The notes below the pieces were generated by a model. That model made no database searches, had not been told where the DNA came from, and saw only the letters and a list, made by a program, of their open reading frames with translations. A DNA stretch of 64,000 nucleotides from Burkholderia gladioli (GTDB lineage: Bacteria; Pseudomonadota; Gammaproteobacteria; Burkholderiales; Burkholderiaceae). Positions 7,243-15,130 of this stretch are shown in pieces. A program made the translations under genes and the position numbers. Position 1 is the stretch's first letter. Each line of letters starts with the position of its first letter. The stretch is from contig NZ_CP009323.1 of assembly GCF_000959725.1 (NCBI RefSeq), forward strand, positions 4,588,001 to 4,652,000, written 5' to 3'.

Positions 7243-8607
7243 ATGCAAGAAGAAGCTATTGACGTGCATGAAGAGCTGGCCAGTGCCAGCATCGGAAAAA
7301 CACACATCAGTCTGGGCGTCATACTCACCCTGCTTACGATGTTCGATGGATACGATACGTTCAGTCCGGCGTATGTTATCCACTACATACGGGAACCATG
7401 GTCCCTCTTGCTGCAGCAGGCCGGCATGCTCGTGTCAAGCGGACTGATTGGGTTTCTTTGTGGTGCTGCCTTGCATGGGCTCATCGCTGACAGACTCGGA
7501 CGAAGGGACACACTCATCAGTGGCCTCTGGATAACCACCGTCTTCTCGATACTGACTGCCCTGTTCGCAGGCTCGTTTACTACCTTTTGCGTTCTGCGCG
7601 TACTCACGGGACTTGGGCTGGGCGTTCTTCTTCCGCTTTCCACTACCTATATCAACGAACTGGCTCCGCGCCGGGTAGCCAACACTTTTTCCCTCTGGGG
7701 CGTGGCGCTGGGCTGGGCGTTGGGCGGGGCCGCGGCCGCCATCATCGGAGTTTTTCTTACGCCCATCACGGGCTGGCGAGGACTCTATTGGGTGGGATCC
7801 CTTTCCGCGTTTCTCATTCCGCTGCTGTACATGTACCTTCCCGAATCACCCAGGTTTTCCCTGCTGCGCGGACGAACAGATGAAATCAGAGTGATTCTCG
7901 CAAAACTCCGTCCAGAGCGTGCCGACCTGTATCGTGTTCTCCCGTTGCTCACGCCGCAAATCTCCGCACGCGCCACCGCGTCCAGCCTCATCAGCGCGCA
8001 CAGACGGCTGTCGTTCTCTATCTGGCTGACAAGTTTCCTGAGCCTTTTCTGCATCTTTGGGCTGTCTGGCTGGATCCCAACTCTAATGCAAGCTCGCGGG
8101 GAGAGTTTCGCGACAAGTTTCGCTTTTGGCGCCCTGATGCAGATCATGTCGCTCGTCGGCGGACTGGTGTGCGGATACATCATCGACCGGCGTGGCGCAC
8201 CCCGCGCATGGCTCAGTGCCTGGTGGCTGGGAGGCGCGGTGGCAGTTGGTGGACTTGTATTTTTTCATGGCCACCTGAGTAACCTGATCTTCTGTGCCTT
8301 GACGGGCTTTTGCGTCATCGGCGCTCAGTTCATGCTCAACAATTTCACCGCTCATTCGTACCACACGGATGTCAGGGCAACAGCCGTTGGCATGGAGCTC
8401 AGCGTCGGCCGGCTTGGCGCGATTCTTGGCCCGTTCATCAGCGGCTCGCTGCAACAGGTGTTTCAGGGGCAGAACATGATGCTGCTGGCGATGAGCGCAG
8501 CTGCAGCTGCAGCAGGGATCAGCATCCTTTTCGCAGTTAAAACCCGCAGCGCCTGTTCCGAACCAAACGAGATCTCCAGCACGAACGCAACCGTACGCAC
8601 TGTTTAG
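7243..8607 (+). CDS. AAHS-family MFS transporter, probable gamma-resorcylate uptake
   Basis: Proton symporter of the aromatic acid:H+ family (PcaK/BenK type), 454 aa with 12 predicted membrane segments. ATG at 7243 has GGAGTGAG upstream. Family signatures: the DGYD motif in the first segment (MFDGYDTFSPA), the cytoplasmic loop 2-3 motif DRLGRRD and a related motif (DRRGAPRAW) after segment 8, and LPESPRF after segment 6. It lies between graF and graC in the same direction, with a 21-nt gap to graC, so it is almost certainly part of the operon. The substrate, gamma-resorcylate, is inferred from position. In the Rhizobium cluster a transporter (graK) is also linked, but equivalence was not established. 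Confidence 0.85.
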   Translation: MQEEAIDVHEELASASIGKTHISLGVILTLLTMFDGYDTFSPAYVIHYIREPWSLLLQQAGMLVSSGLIGFLCGAALHGLIADRLGRRDTLISGLWITTVFSILTALFAGSFTTFCVLRVLTGLGLGVLLPLSTTYINELAPRRVANTFSLWGVALGWALGGAAAAIIGVFLTPITGWRGLYWVGSLSAFLIPLLYMYLPESPRFSLLRGRTDEIRVILAKLRPERADLYRVLPLLTPQISARATASSLISAHRRLSFSIWLTSFLSLFCIFGLSGWIPTLMQARGESFATSFAFGALMQIMSLVGGLVCGYIIDRRGAPRAWLSAWWLGGAVAVGGLVFFHGHLSNLIFCALTGFCVIGAQFMLNNFTAHSYHTDVRATAVGMELSVGRLGAILGPFISGSLQQVFQGQNMMLLAMSAAAAAAGISILFAVKTRSACSEPNEISSTNATVRTV

Positions 8608-8628
8608 ACCGTTTATCAAGAGCACATT

Positions 8629-9738
8629 ATGACTGACGCGACAACGATAGCATCTGTGTCCTTTATCTACGAAAGCTTGCCTAGCCGCGTCATTTTTGGT
8701 GACGGGACGCGTGTCAAAGTGAAAGAGGAAGCAGAACGCCTTGGCATCGCGCGCCCTCTCATCTTGCATAACCCCGCCCACGCTGTGATTGCAGAGGCTA
8801 TCGTCGAAGACCTTGGCAGACAACATGTTGCTACTTTTGGTGGCGCACAGATGCACACGCCAATCCAGGTAACGGAAGAAGCACTTGCACTTGCCGCTGA
8901 CGCAGGCGTTGACGGGGTGATTGCGATTGGCGGAGGTTCAACTACCGGACTTTCCAAAGCGATCGCATTACGCACAGATTTTCCTCAGCTCGTTTTGCCG
9001 ACAACGTACGCCGGTTCCGAGATGACGCCAATCCTCGGCGAAACACGAGATGGTGTCAAGACCACGATCCGCTCGCCTAAAGTGCTGCCGGAAACCGTTA
9101 TATACGACGTCGACCTGACATTAGATCTTCCAAAGGCTCTTTCCGGCGTCAGTGGGATGAACGCAATCGCCCACGCCGTAGAAGCCCTTTACTCAAAAGA
9201 AGCAAACCCCATTGTCAGCTCTCTGGCCATTGAGAGCATTCGGGCATTCGCTCAGTCGTTGCCTGCCATCGGTTCGAACGCGCGCGACCGCGCCGCCCGC
9301 AGCAAGGCGCTCTACGGCGCGTGGCTCGCGGGCGTTTGTCTGGGCTCGGTCGGCATGGCCTTGCATCACAAGCTCTGCCACACATTAGGCGGCACGTTCG
9401 ACCTCCCTCACGCAGAGAGCCACGCAATCGTGTTACCGCACGCGCTCGCCTACAACGCACCAGCGATTCCCGCAGTTATGGAGCGGCTGTCTGAGGCTTT
9501 GAATCATGCGGACCCGGCGCAAGCGCTCTATGAAATGAGCAGAGCTATCGGGACACCGATGGCCCTTTCCGAAATCGGCATGCCTGAAGACGGTGTGGAT
9601 AAGGCCGTTGAGCTGGCGCTTGCCAATCCGTATTGGAATCCGCGACCTCTAGAGCGAAATGGCCTGCGAGATCTGATTGGACGCGCATACGCTGGTGTAC
9701 CACCCATTGCACGACTCATGTCTGATACGGCTCGCTAA
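8629..9738 (+). CDS. graC: maleylacetate reductase
   Basis: NAD(P)H-dependent reductase of maleylacetate to 3-oxoadipate, of the iron-alcohol-dehydrogenase-like family, 369 aa. Features include the nucleotide-binding IAIGGGSTTGLSKAIA (about residues 100-115), the PTTYAGSEMTPI segment that marks maleylacetate reductases, SGMNAIAHAVEALYS (about 175) and the metal-region histidines in HHKLCHTLGG and LPHAESHAIVLPHALAY. Start at ATG 8629; 13 nt separate its stop from the next start. It follows graB in the pathway though it precedes it in the operon. Closely related enzymes serve chlorocatechol and hydroxyquinol routes (TfdF, TftE); the gra assignment comes from the neighbourhood. Confidence 0.93.
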   Translation: MTDATTIASVSFIYESLPSRVIFGDGTRVKVKEEAERLGIARPLILHNPAHAVIAEAIVEDLGRQHVATFGGAQMHTPIQVTEEALALAADAGVDGVIAIGGGSTTGLSKAIALRTDFPQLVLPTTYAGSEMTPILGETRDGVKTTIRSPKVLPETVIYDVDLTLDLPKALSGVSGMNAIAHAVEALYSKEANPIVSSLAIESIRAFAQSLPAIGSNARDRAARSKALYGAWLAGVCLGSVGMALHHKLCHTLGGTFDLPHAESHAIVLPHALAYNAPAIPAVMERLSEALNHADPAQALYEMSRAIGTPMALSEIGMPEDGVDKAVELALANPYWNPRPLERNGLRDLIGRAYAGVPPIARLMSDTAR

Positions 9739-9751
9739 CCAAGGACAAGTG

Positions 9752-10669
9752 ATGAACACAAACCGCAAATACAATTTCCCGCTATTTCGGGAAGAGGATT
9801 CTGCCGCAATCGTTAATGCCCGCATCGGCTCGAACGTCGACGCCCGAACCCATCTCATCGCCGAGACAGTCGTGCGCCATCTACATGCGGCAGTCAAAGA
9901 GATCGAACCCACTCACGATGAATGGCATGCCGCGATTAGATTCCTCACGGATACCGGCCATATGTGCACCGACTGGCGACAGGAGTTCATTCTCCTGTCG
10001 GATGTACTCGGCGTATCGATGCTGGTTGACGCCATCAATCACCGACGGCCCGATCAGGCAACCGAAAATACCATTCTCGGACCGTTTTTTGTCGAAGGAG
10101 TGGAGGCGTCGCCCCATGGAGTCGACATTTGCAAAGATGGCAAGGGGGAGCCGCTCGTAGTCGTTGCGTCCGTCCGCGATACCGAAGGCAAGCCCATTCA
10201 GGGAGCAGTCATCGACGTATGGCAGACGAATGATGATGGATTCTACGATGTTCAGCAGAAAGGGATTCAGCCGGAGGGAAACCTCCGGGGGAAATTTGTA
10301 TCCGATGCTGACGGCGCCTTCTGGTTCAAGTCGGTCAAGCCCCGACACTACCCTATTCCGGACGACGGTCCGGTGGGCAAGCTTCTGCGCAAGCTCGGAC
10401 GACACCCGAATCGTGCTGCACATATGCACTTCCTGGTTCAGGCGCCTGGGTACGACACTGTCATTACGCACATCTTTTCCCCCGACTGTCCTTGGCTCGC
10501 CGAAGACACGGTCTTCGGCGTCAAGGAGAGCCTCATCGGCAACTTTGTCAGTCACGCGGATCAGCATGAAGCGAGATCGCTTGGATTCACAATTCCATTC
10601 TGGTCGGTTCATCAGGACTTCGTTTTAAACCGGACGAAGACAGGTTTCTTTGTTTCGCCTGGCGCTTGA
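9752..10669 (+). CDS. graB: hydroxyquinol 1,2-dioxygenase
   Basis: Intradiol Fe(III) dioxygenase cleaving 1,2,4-trihydroxybenzene to maleylacetate, 305 aa. The start is ATG 9752, with AAGGA 7 nt upstream; an in-frame upstream codon at 9677 would overlap graC heavily and is rejected. The N-terminal helical linker domain (about residues 20-100) is followed by the catalytic beta-sandwich. The four iron ligands are Tyr165 (DGFYDVQQ), Tyr200 (RHYPIPDDG) and His224/His226 (RAAHMHFL). The TENTILGPFF stretch is typical of the catechol/hydroxyquinol group. It is the last gene of the gra operon. The product feeds the 3-oxoadipate pathway, which is not encoded in the window. Confidence 0.93.
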   Translation: MNTNRKYNFPLFREEDSAAIVNARIGSNVDARTHLIAETVVRHLHAAVKEIEPTHDEWHAAIRFLTDTGHMCTDWRQEFILLSDVLGVSMLVDAINHRRPDQATENTILGPFFVEGVEASPHGVDICKDGKGEPLVVVASVRDTEGKPIQGAVIDVWQTNDDGFYDVQQKGIQPEGNLRGKFVSDADGAFWFKSVKPRHYPIPDDGPVGKLLRKLGRHPNRAAHMHFLVQAPGYDTVITHIFSPDCPWLAEDTVFGVKESLIGNFVSHADQHEARSLGFTIPFWSVHQDFVLNRTKTGFFVSPGA

Positions 10670-11082
10670 AAAACAACTTCCCGGCTAGACCTGCCATGCG
10701 GTCGGCGACGAGGGTATCCGGTCCCGCGAAATAGCAGATGCCATTGCCGCGCGCCGCGATGTGCCCGCCGAGAGCATTCGCGCTGACGAACTTATGCTGC
10801 CAGGCTACTTTGGCTCCTCGTAGCGGTAGTGACGCTAGACCTCGCGGCATCGAGCGCAATCACTCGCCGGGCCCTCGGCTTGGAGCCCACTCAGCCTGGC
10901 CTGACCGAGGACTTGGACCGCAGTCATTACTTCCCTGCCGGCTGACAGGCTGGCGGCAGAAAGACGGTAGAACGCAAGAGACTATGTCGCCAGAACCAGA
11001 CTGCGGCCCATTATGGACGCTTGCTAGTTGGTATGCGGAGCCGCTCGACAAGGCGTTCCAATAAAACCTCGATAGAATTTTT
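10670..11082. other. intergenic gap between convergent gra and unknown-catabolism operons
   Basis: 413 bases between convergent operons. A minus-strand open stretch (10587-10859) encodes a basic sequence with no family I recognise and overlaps the graB 3' end; I do not call it a gene. No clear U-tracted hairpin was found. Confidence 0.5.
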
Positions 11083-11637
11083 TCACTCAGCGAAGGGGAG
11101 ATGCGTCTGCCCTTCTGCGCGCATTCCGAACGTGTTGAGCGTCATCGCAACGAGCGCGTAATAGCCGAGCAATCCGACGAGATTCACGAGGACGGTATGA
11201 CCGAAGCGCGCGACAGCGGCGTCATACGTTGCTTCGCTTACGCGCTTCCTGTCATAGAGCTCAGTGGCCAAATCGAAGATGATCTTGTCGTCAGCATCGA
11301 CAAATGTGGGCGTTTCTCCTGTGCGCAAAGCCTCGGCGAGTTCGGTTGGCAGGCCGGCTTCCAGCGCAATCGGACAATGGATGTGCCATTCCGCCTGCGA
11401 TCGCCAGCGCGCCGCAGTCACGAGAATAGCAAGTTCGGAAAGGCGCAGTGGCAAACCGGTGTTGTAGCGGCAGAACGCGCCGAGCTTTTGGGCGTTCTGC
11501 GCGAGCTCCGGGCTGAAGATCCAGCCGAGGAACGGCCCATTCAGACTGCCGCGCGGGCCACTCAGAATGTCCTCTAAAACGGCCTTCTGTTCGTCGGACG
11601 CGGTGGCAATCTGGAAATCGGGAAGTCGTTTGTTCAT
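11083..11637 (-). CDS. carboxymuconolactone-decarboxylase-family protein
   Basis: Protein of the CMD/AhpD superfamily, 184 aa, an all-helical hexamer-forming fold used either as 4-carboxymuconolactone decarboxylase or as an alkylhydroperoxidase. The likely start is ATG 11637, whose ATGA overlaps the stop of the upstream amidase remnant; an in-frame upstream ATG (11673) lies inside that gene. The core helix signature is LSELAILVTAARWRSQAEWHIHCP (positions about 70-95), with the conserved E, H and C replaced or shifted: it has E-W-H-I-H-C rather than the AhpD C-x-x-C pair, so peroxidase activity is unlikely. It is last in the 9.5-kb catabolic run. Related proteins occur beside ring-cleavage genes, but the exact reaction is not known. 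Confidence 0.75.
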   Translation of the reverse strand: MNKRLPDFQIATASDEQKAVLEDILSGPRGSLNGPFLGWIFSPELAQNAQKLGAFCRYNTGLPLRLSELAILVTAARWRSQAEWHIHCPIALEAGLPTELAEALRTGETPTFVDADDKIIFDLATELYDRKRVSEATYDAAVARFGHTVLVNLVGLLGYYALVAMTLNTFGMRAEGQTHLPFAE

Positions 11638-12250
11638 AATTCGATTGATGTCCGTGAGGTGTTCATGAGGCATTGTTCAATGCTTCCAGCGGCCGCGAAG
11701 CACTCCGGTTCGGCGAACGGCGCACCGATAATCTGCACGCTGAACGGCACATGACTGCCGCGCAAGACGGGAGCCGTAACAACAGGCAGTCCGCCGAAGG
11801 ACACCGGCTGAGTCAACATGAGGAGATGCTTTGCGGGTTCGAGTTCCTGACCGCCGACTGTGACAGTCGCGTCGGTGAACCTCTGTGCGGCGAAGGGGGT
11901 GTACGGCGCGAGCAGGACGTCGAAGTCGGTGAAAAGCCGTGTCATGCGCGCTCGGAAGTGCCGTTGATAGTGCCGCGGACGGCCGTACCACGCGGCTGGA
12001 CTCAACACCCTCGCGAGCAGGCGCTTGCGCAACGGTTGTCTCCCGGTGCGTCAAGCAGATTCGCGTGCGCGGTCGCGACCTCCACGTTCGAGACGATCGT
12101 CGCGGCACCACGCACGAGTTGCATATCGTCGTTGGACATTTCGATTGATCCATGCGGCCCGATGAGCGATGCTGTTTTCAGCACCGCGTCCCGCGCTCGT
12201 TGAATGCGTACGTTTCGAACCACCCGCTTAATATCGACGCCTTGAAGAAG
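11634..12250 (-). pseudogene. amidase-signature family remnant, N-terminus lost and frameshifted
   Basis: C-terminal third of an amidase-signature hydrolase (GatA/AtzE-like). The final 133 codons (12032-11634) read through normally, including LLAPYTPFAAQRF and GGLPVVTAPV, while the preceding segment (IGPHGSIEMSNDDMQL, ANLLDAPGD) is in another frame, with the shift near 12020. Upstream of about 12250 the VOC gene occupies the DNA, so the catalytic Ser-Ser-Lys region (normally residues 80-180) is gone. It keeps its stop codon overlapping the start of the next gene, so it may still serve translational coupling. The family hydrolyses amides, which fits the amidohydrolase further upstream, but this copy cannot be active. 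Confidence 0.8.
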
Positions 12251-12251
12251 A

Positions 12252-13193
12252 TCATACCTCAGTGTTTCGCACGAAATCGGCGGGCACGGGCGGCCCCCAA
12301 AGATACATTGACTCCTCGGGAGAAAAGTCACCGGCTGGCCACACGTGGCCAGCCGAAACAAAATCGATATTCGCCGAGTACTCGCAAAAGGATCCCCAAG
12401 GGTCCTGAACATAGTGGAAGTAATTTGAACCGAGAACATGTCGGCCAGTACCCCAACCTTTTTCATATCCGGCCGCCGCCATTTGCGCCGCACCCTGACC
12501 GACCGCATCGACGTTATCCACGTCCCAGGACGAATGATGCCAGCCGCGCGCGTGGCTTTTCGCAAACGCCACGAGATGATGATCGCAGCCGTGCGGCGCG
12601 TGCGTGAACGCGATCAGGTCCTGCGACTTGTCCGACAGGCGCAGACCAAGCACCCGCTCATAAAAATCGACCGCGCGGAGCACGTCAGGTGTGAATAGTA
12701 AAACGTGAGAGAGTCGGTGCGGCTTGACATGTCGTACCTCAGAGCGCGTACAAGTACCGCGCACGTTGGCGGTCGCGCCCACGCTCGCTCTGCCCGTCTT
12801 GACATCGGGACTTGTCTTTGGACCTATCGCGACCTGGACCAGATTGCCGTCCGGATCGCGAAACCAGAAAGCCTTGTCGTCGTTACCGTCTGGCGAAGGA
12901 ATCAACTCACCGCCTCCGGCTGCCGCCTGATCGCGTAACACAGGTAAATCCCGCTCAAAACAGTTGAACCGCAAATACGCCAATGACTTTCGTCCGGCAG
13001 CGAAAATGCGAGCCCAACGATGCCCATCCGCAGCCCGCAGTTCGAGTTCCTGCGCATCCACGCCCGCTGGTGTGACATCGAGGCCGAACGCGTCGAAGAA
13101 TCTCTGCGCCTCGCTGAGGGATGGCACGTTGAGCGCAAAATGGTCAATCGAGTGCACACCGGCCCGGGATTGTGCCGCTATAGATTTTGTCAT
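12252..13193 (-). CDS. VOC-superfamily extradiol-type dioxygenase (module 1)
   Basis: Two-domain vicinal-oxygen-chelate protein, 313 aa, resembling type I extradiol catechol dioxygenases. The C-terminal domain keeps a plausible 2-His-1-Glu site: His163 (RLSHVLL), the His219/His220 pair (GWHHSSWDV) and Glu271 (GSFCEYS). The N-terminal domain (SIDHFALNVPS at 15-25) has lost the full set, as is usual. A distinctive tail, RHVLGSNYFHYVQDPWG and then PEESMYLWGP, recurs in the second copy at 54734-55684. By hand count 84 of 120 residues (161-280) are identical between the two, with no gap. It follows the FAH gene by 66 nt in the operon. It is a probable ring-cleavage enzyme with unknown substrate. 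Confidence 0.8.
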   Translation of the reverse strand: MTKSIAAQSRAGVHSIDHFALNVPSLSEAQRFFDAFGLDVTPAGVDAQELELRAADGHRWARIFAAGRKSLAYLRFNCFERDLPVLRDQAAAGGGELIPSPDGNDDKAFWFRDPDGNLVQVAIGPKTSPDVKTGRASVGATANVRGTCTRSEVRHVKPHRLSHVLLFTPDVLRAVDFYERVLGLRLSDKSQDLIAFTHAPHGCDHHLVAFAKSHARGWHHSSWDVDNVDAVGQGAAQMAAAGYEKGWGTGRHVLGSNYFHYVQDPWGSFCEYSANIDFVSAGHVWPAGDFSPEESMYLWGPPVPADFVRNTEV

Positions 13194-13259
13194 CGTAATC
13201 TCCTGAAGACAGACTGGCGGAGGCTGAGGCTGAGGCCTGCATCATGCCGACGTGGCCGC

Positions 13260-14102
13260 TCAGGCCTGCTGTTCGTCGACAACCTCGTTGCGCAGCGTGC
13301 CGATGCCCTCGACACTGACTTCGCACACATCGCCGTGTTTCATGAGCAGTTTCGGTGTGCGTGCCCAACCGATACCCGACGGCGTGCCCGTAACGATCAC
13401 GTCACCTGCCTCAAGGGTGATCGCTTCACTCAAAATGCTAATGAGGCTGGCGATGTCGAACACCAAATCGTCGGTGCTGGCGGATTGCACAACTTCACCG
13501 TTCAGGCGGGTCTCAAGTCGCAACCCCCTGGCACCGGCAGGCAGTTCGTCTGCCGTTACCAGATCGGGCCCAAAGGCACCCGTGCCGTCGAAATTTTTCC
13601 CCACCGTCCATTGCGGCGATTTGAACTGGTATTCCCGCACAGAGCCATCGTTAAATAGCGTGTAACCCGCGACGCAGGACAACGCGTCGCCCTTGCTGAT
13701 ATGCCGGCCGCCCTTGCCCAGGACTGCGGCGATCTCGCCCTCAAAGTCGAGCGAATCGGAACTCGCGGGCCGGATCATCGGCTGCTGATGCGCGATCAGA
13801 CTCGTATGAACGCGGAAAAAAACCGTCGGGTAGGTCGGCTGTTCATATTTGCTCTCCTTCGTATGGTCGGAATAGTTAAGTCCGATGCAAATGATCTTCG
13901 GCGGACGGGTCAGCGGCGGCAGGAAAGTTACAGATTGAGCGCTGACCATCTCGTCACCTCCCCATTCGAGCCCATAGGACGCGAGGTCGACGCCCCTTGC
14001 GAGCAAGGACTCAAGTGACACTTCGCCGATCACGCGAATATCGTCGCCTTCGCGCAACCCGAGAAGCGATTTACCATCTTTGAGAAACGAGACATAACGC
14101 AT
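13260..14102 (-). CDS. fumarylacetoacetate-hydrolase-family protein (module 1)
   Basis: Metal-dependent C-C bond hydrolase or decarboxylase of the FAH family, 280 aa. Metal ligands are Glu121 and Glu123 (DFEGEIAAVLG) and Asp152 (TLFNDGSVREYQ). Other family marks are CIGLNYSDH (72-80), TVGKNFDGTGAFGP and the C-terminal VIVTGTPSGIGWAR. It would act on the ring-opened product made by the VOC dioxygenase next in the operon. ATG at 14102 follows a short gap after the alpha/beta hydrolase (38 nt). Its closest relative in this window is the FAH at 53848-54723, which has the same motifs in the same order. Confidence 0.87.
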   Translation of the reverse strand: MRYVSFLKDGKSLLGLREGDDIRVIGEVSLESLLARGVDLASYGLEWGGDEMVSAQSVTFLPPLTRPPKIICIGLNYSDHTKESKYEQPTYPTVFFRVHTSLIAHQQPMIRPASSDSLDFEGEIAAVLGKGGRHISKGDALSCVAGYTLFNDGSVREYQFKSPQWTVGKNFDGTGAFGPDLVTADELPAGARGLRLETRLNGEVVQSASTDDLVFDIASLISILSEAITLEAGDVIVTGTPSGIGWARTPKLLMKHGDVCEVSVEGIGTLRNEVVDEQQA

Positions 14103-14140
14103 GGAAAACTCCCAAATATTAGATCAGGAAAGCGTGTCCC

Positions 14141-15130
14141 TCACCGGGGCGACGAGCACGCATGGTTGAGAAGCCACGCCGCGAAGGCACGGCAAATCTC
14201 GTCGTTCGCACGGCGTGCCGCGGCCGAAGCCTCGAAAAATGCGAGGAACGAATGAAACATGTCGTCGAACCGGTGCACTTGTACAGGAACGCCGGCAGAG
14301 CCGAGGCGTTGAGCATAGGCGAGCCCTTCTTCGCGAAGCGGATCGTGTCCGGCCACCACGATCACAGCGGGCGCCACCCCGCGCAAGTCGGGAGCGTGCA
14401 GAGGCGACGGCGGAAACATTCCGGCCTGCGTCGAATTGGCTCCCATGTAAAGCCGCGAAATATCACGCAGGTCTGACGGCGACAGCATCGGAAAGTCACG
14501 CCCTCTGGCTTCGATCGCCGATACGTCACGTGCGAGATCGACGCCAGGCACCACCAGCAACTGCGCCGCGAGTCGCTCTCCGCGGTCGCGCAACGTGATA
14601 GCGGTAGAAGCAGCGAGATTGCCTCCTGCGCTCTCCCCTACCACCGCGACTCGAGAAGCATCCCCCCCGAGTGCTGACACGTTGCGGATAACCCATCGCG
14701 TGGCAGTCAATGCGTCGTCGTGCGCGGCAGGAAATGGATGCTCCGGCGCGAGCCGGTAGTCGACGGAGACGACGACCGCGTTCATGTCGCGACAAAGTTT
14801 GCGTGCGATGTCATCCATCAGCTCGACGCTGCCGAGCACGAAGCCGCCGCCGTGAAAAAAAACGATGGTTGGGAGCTCCTCGCGTGCACCCAGCGGACGA
14901 TAGACGCGCACGGGCACGTAGGCGCCATCCATTCCGGCGAGCGCGTCCTCGACCGCACCAACCTGAGGCGACGGAAAACGCTCGCGTGCGGTCAGGACCG
15001 CGCGCCGGAACCGCTCCCGGGCCTCCTCAGACGTACCGGAGAACGGAGGTGGCGCATGGGCGCTTCGCATCGCTGCCACAATGTCGCCGAGTTCCGGGTC
15101 GAGCGGTCGCGAAAGGGGCGTGTCTCTCAT
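14141..15130 (-). CDS. alpha/beta hydrolase of the hormone-sensitive-lipase family
   Basis: Carboxylesterase, 329 aa. The oxyanion motif HGGGF is at residues 93-97, the nucleophile Ser167 in GESAGG, with Asp263 (GHDPLREEG) and His293 (DMFHSF) completing the triad. The true start is ATG 15130, which overlaps the upstream amidohydrolase stop as ATGA; the same frame stays open far upstream only because it shadows that gene. The overlap indicates translational coupling. In a catabolic operon it might remove an ester side chain or open a lactone; sequence does not tell which. It is cytoplasmic: no signal peptide is present. Confidence 0.87.
   Translation of the reverse strand: MRDTPLSRPLDPELGDIVAAMRSAHAPPPFSGTSEEARERFRRAVLTARERFPSPQVGAVEDALAGMDGAYVPVRVYRPLGAREELPTIVFFHGGGFVLGSVELMDDIARKLCRDMNAVVVSVDYRLAPEHPFPAAHDDALTATRWVIRNVSALGGDASRVAVVGESAGGNLAASTAITLRDRGERLAAQLLVVPGVDLARDVSAIEARGRDFPMLSPSDLRDISRLYMGANSTQAGMFPPSPLHAPDLRGVAPAVIVVAGHDPLREEGLAYAQRLGSAGVPVQVHRFDDMFHSFLAFFEASAAARRANDEICRAFAAWLLNHACSSPR

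Noticed and set aside
10587..10859. 90-codon minus-strand open frame after graB
   Set aside because: It overlaps graB, shows no recognisable family and has no ribosome site.
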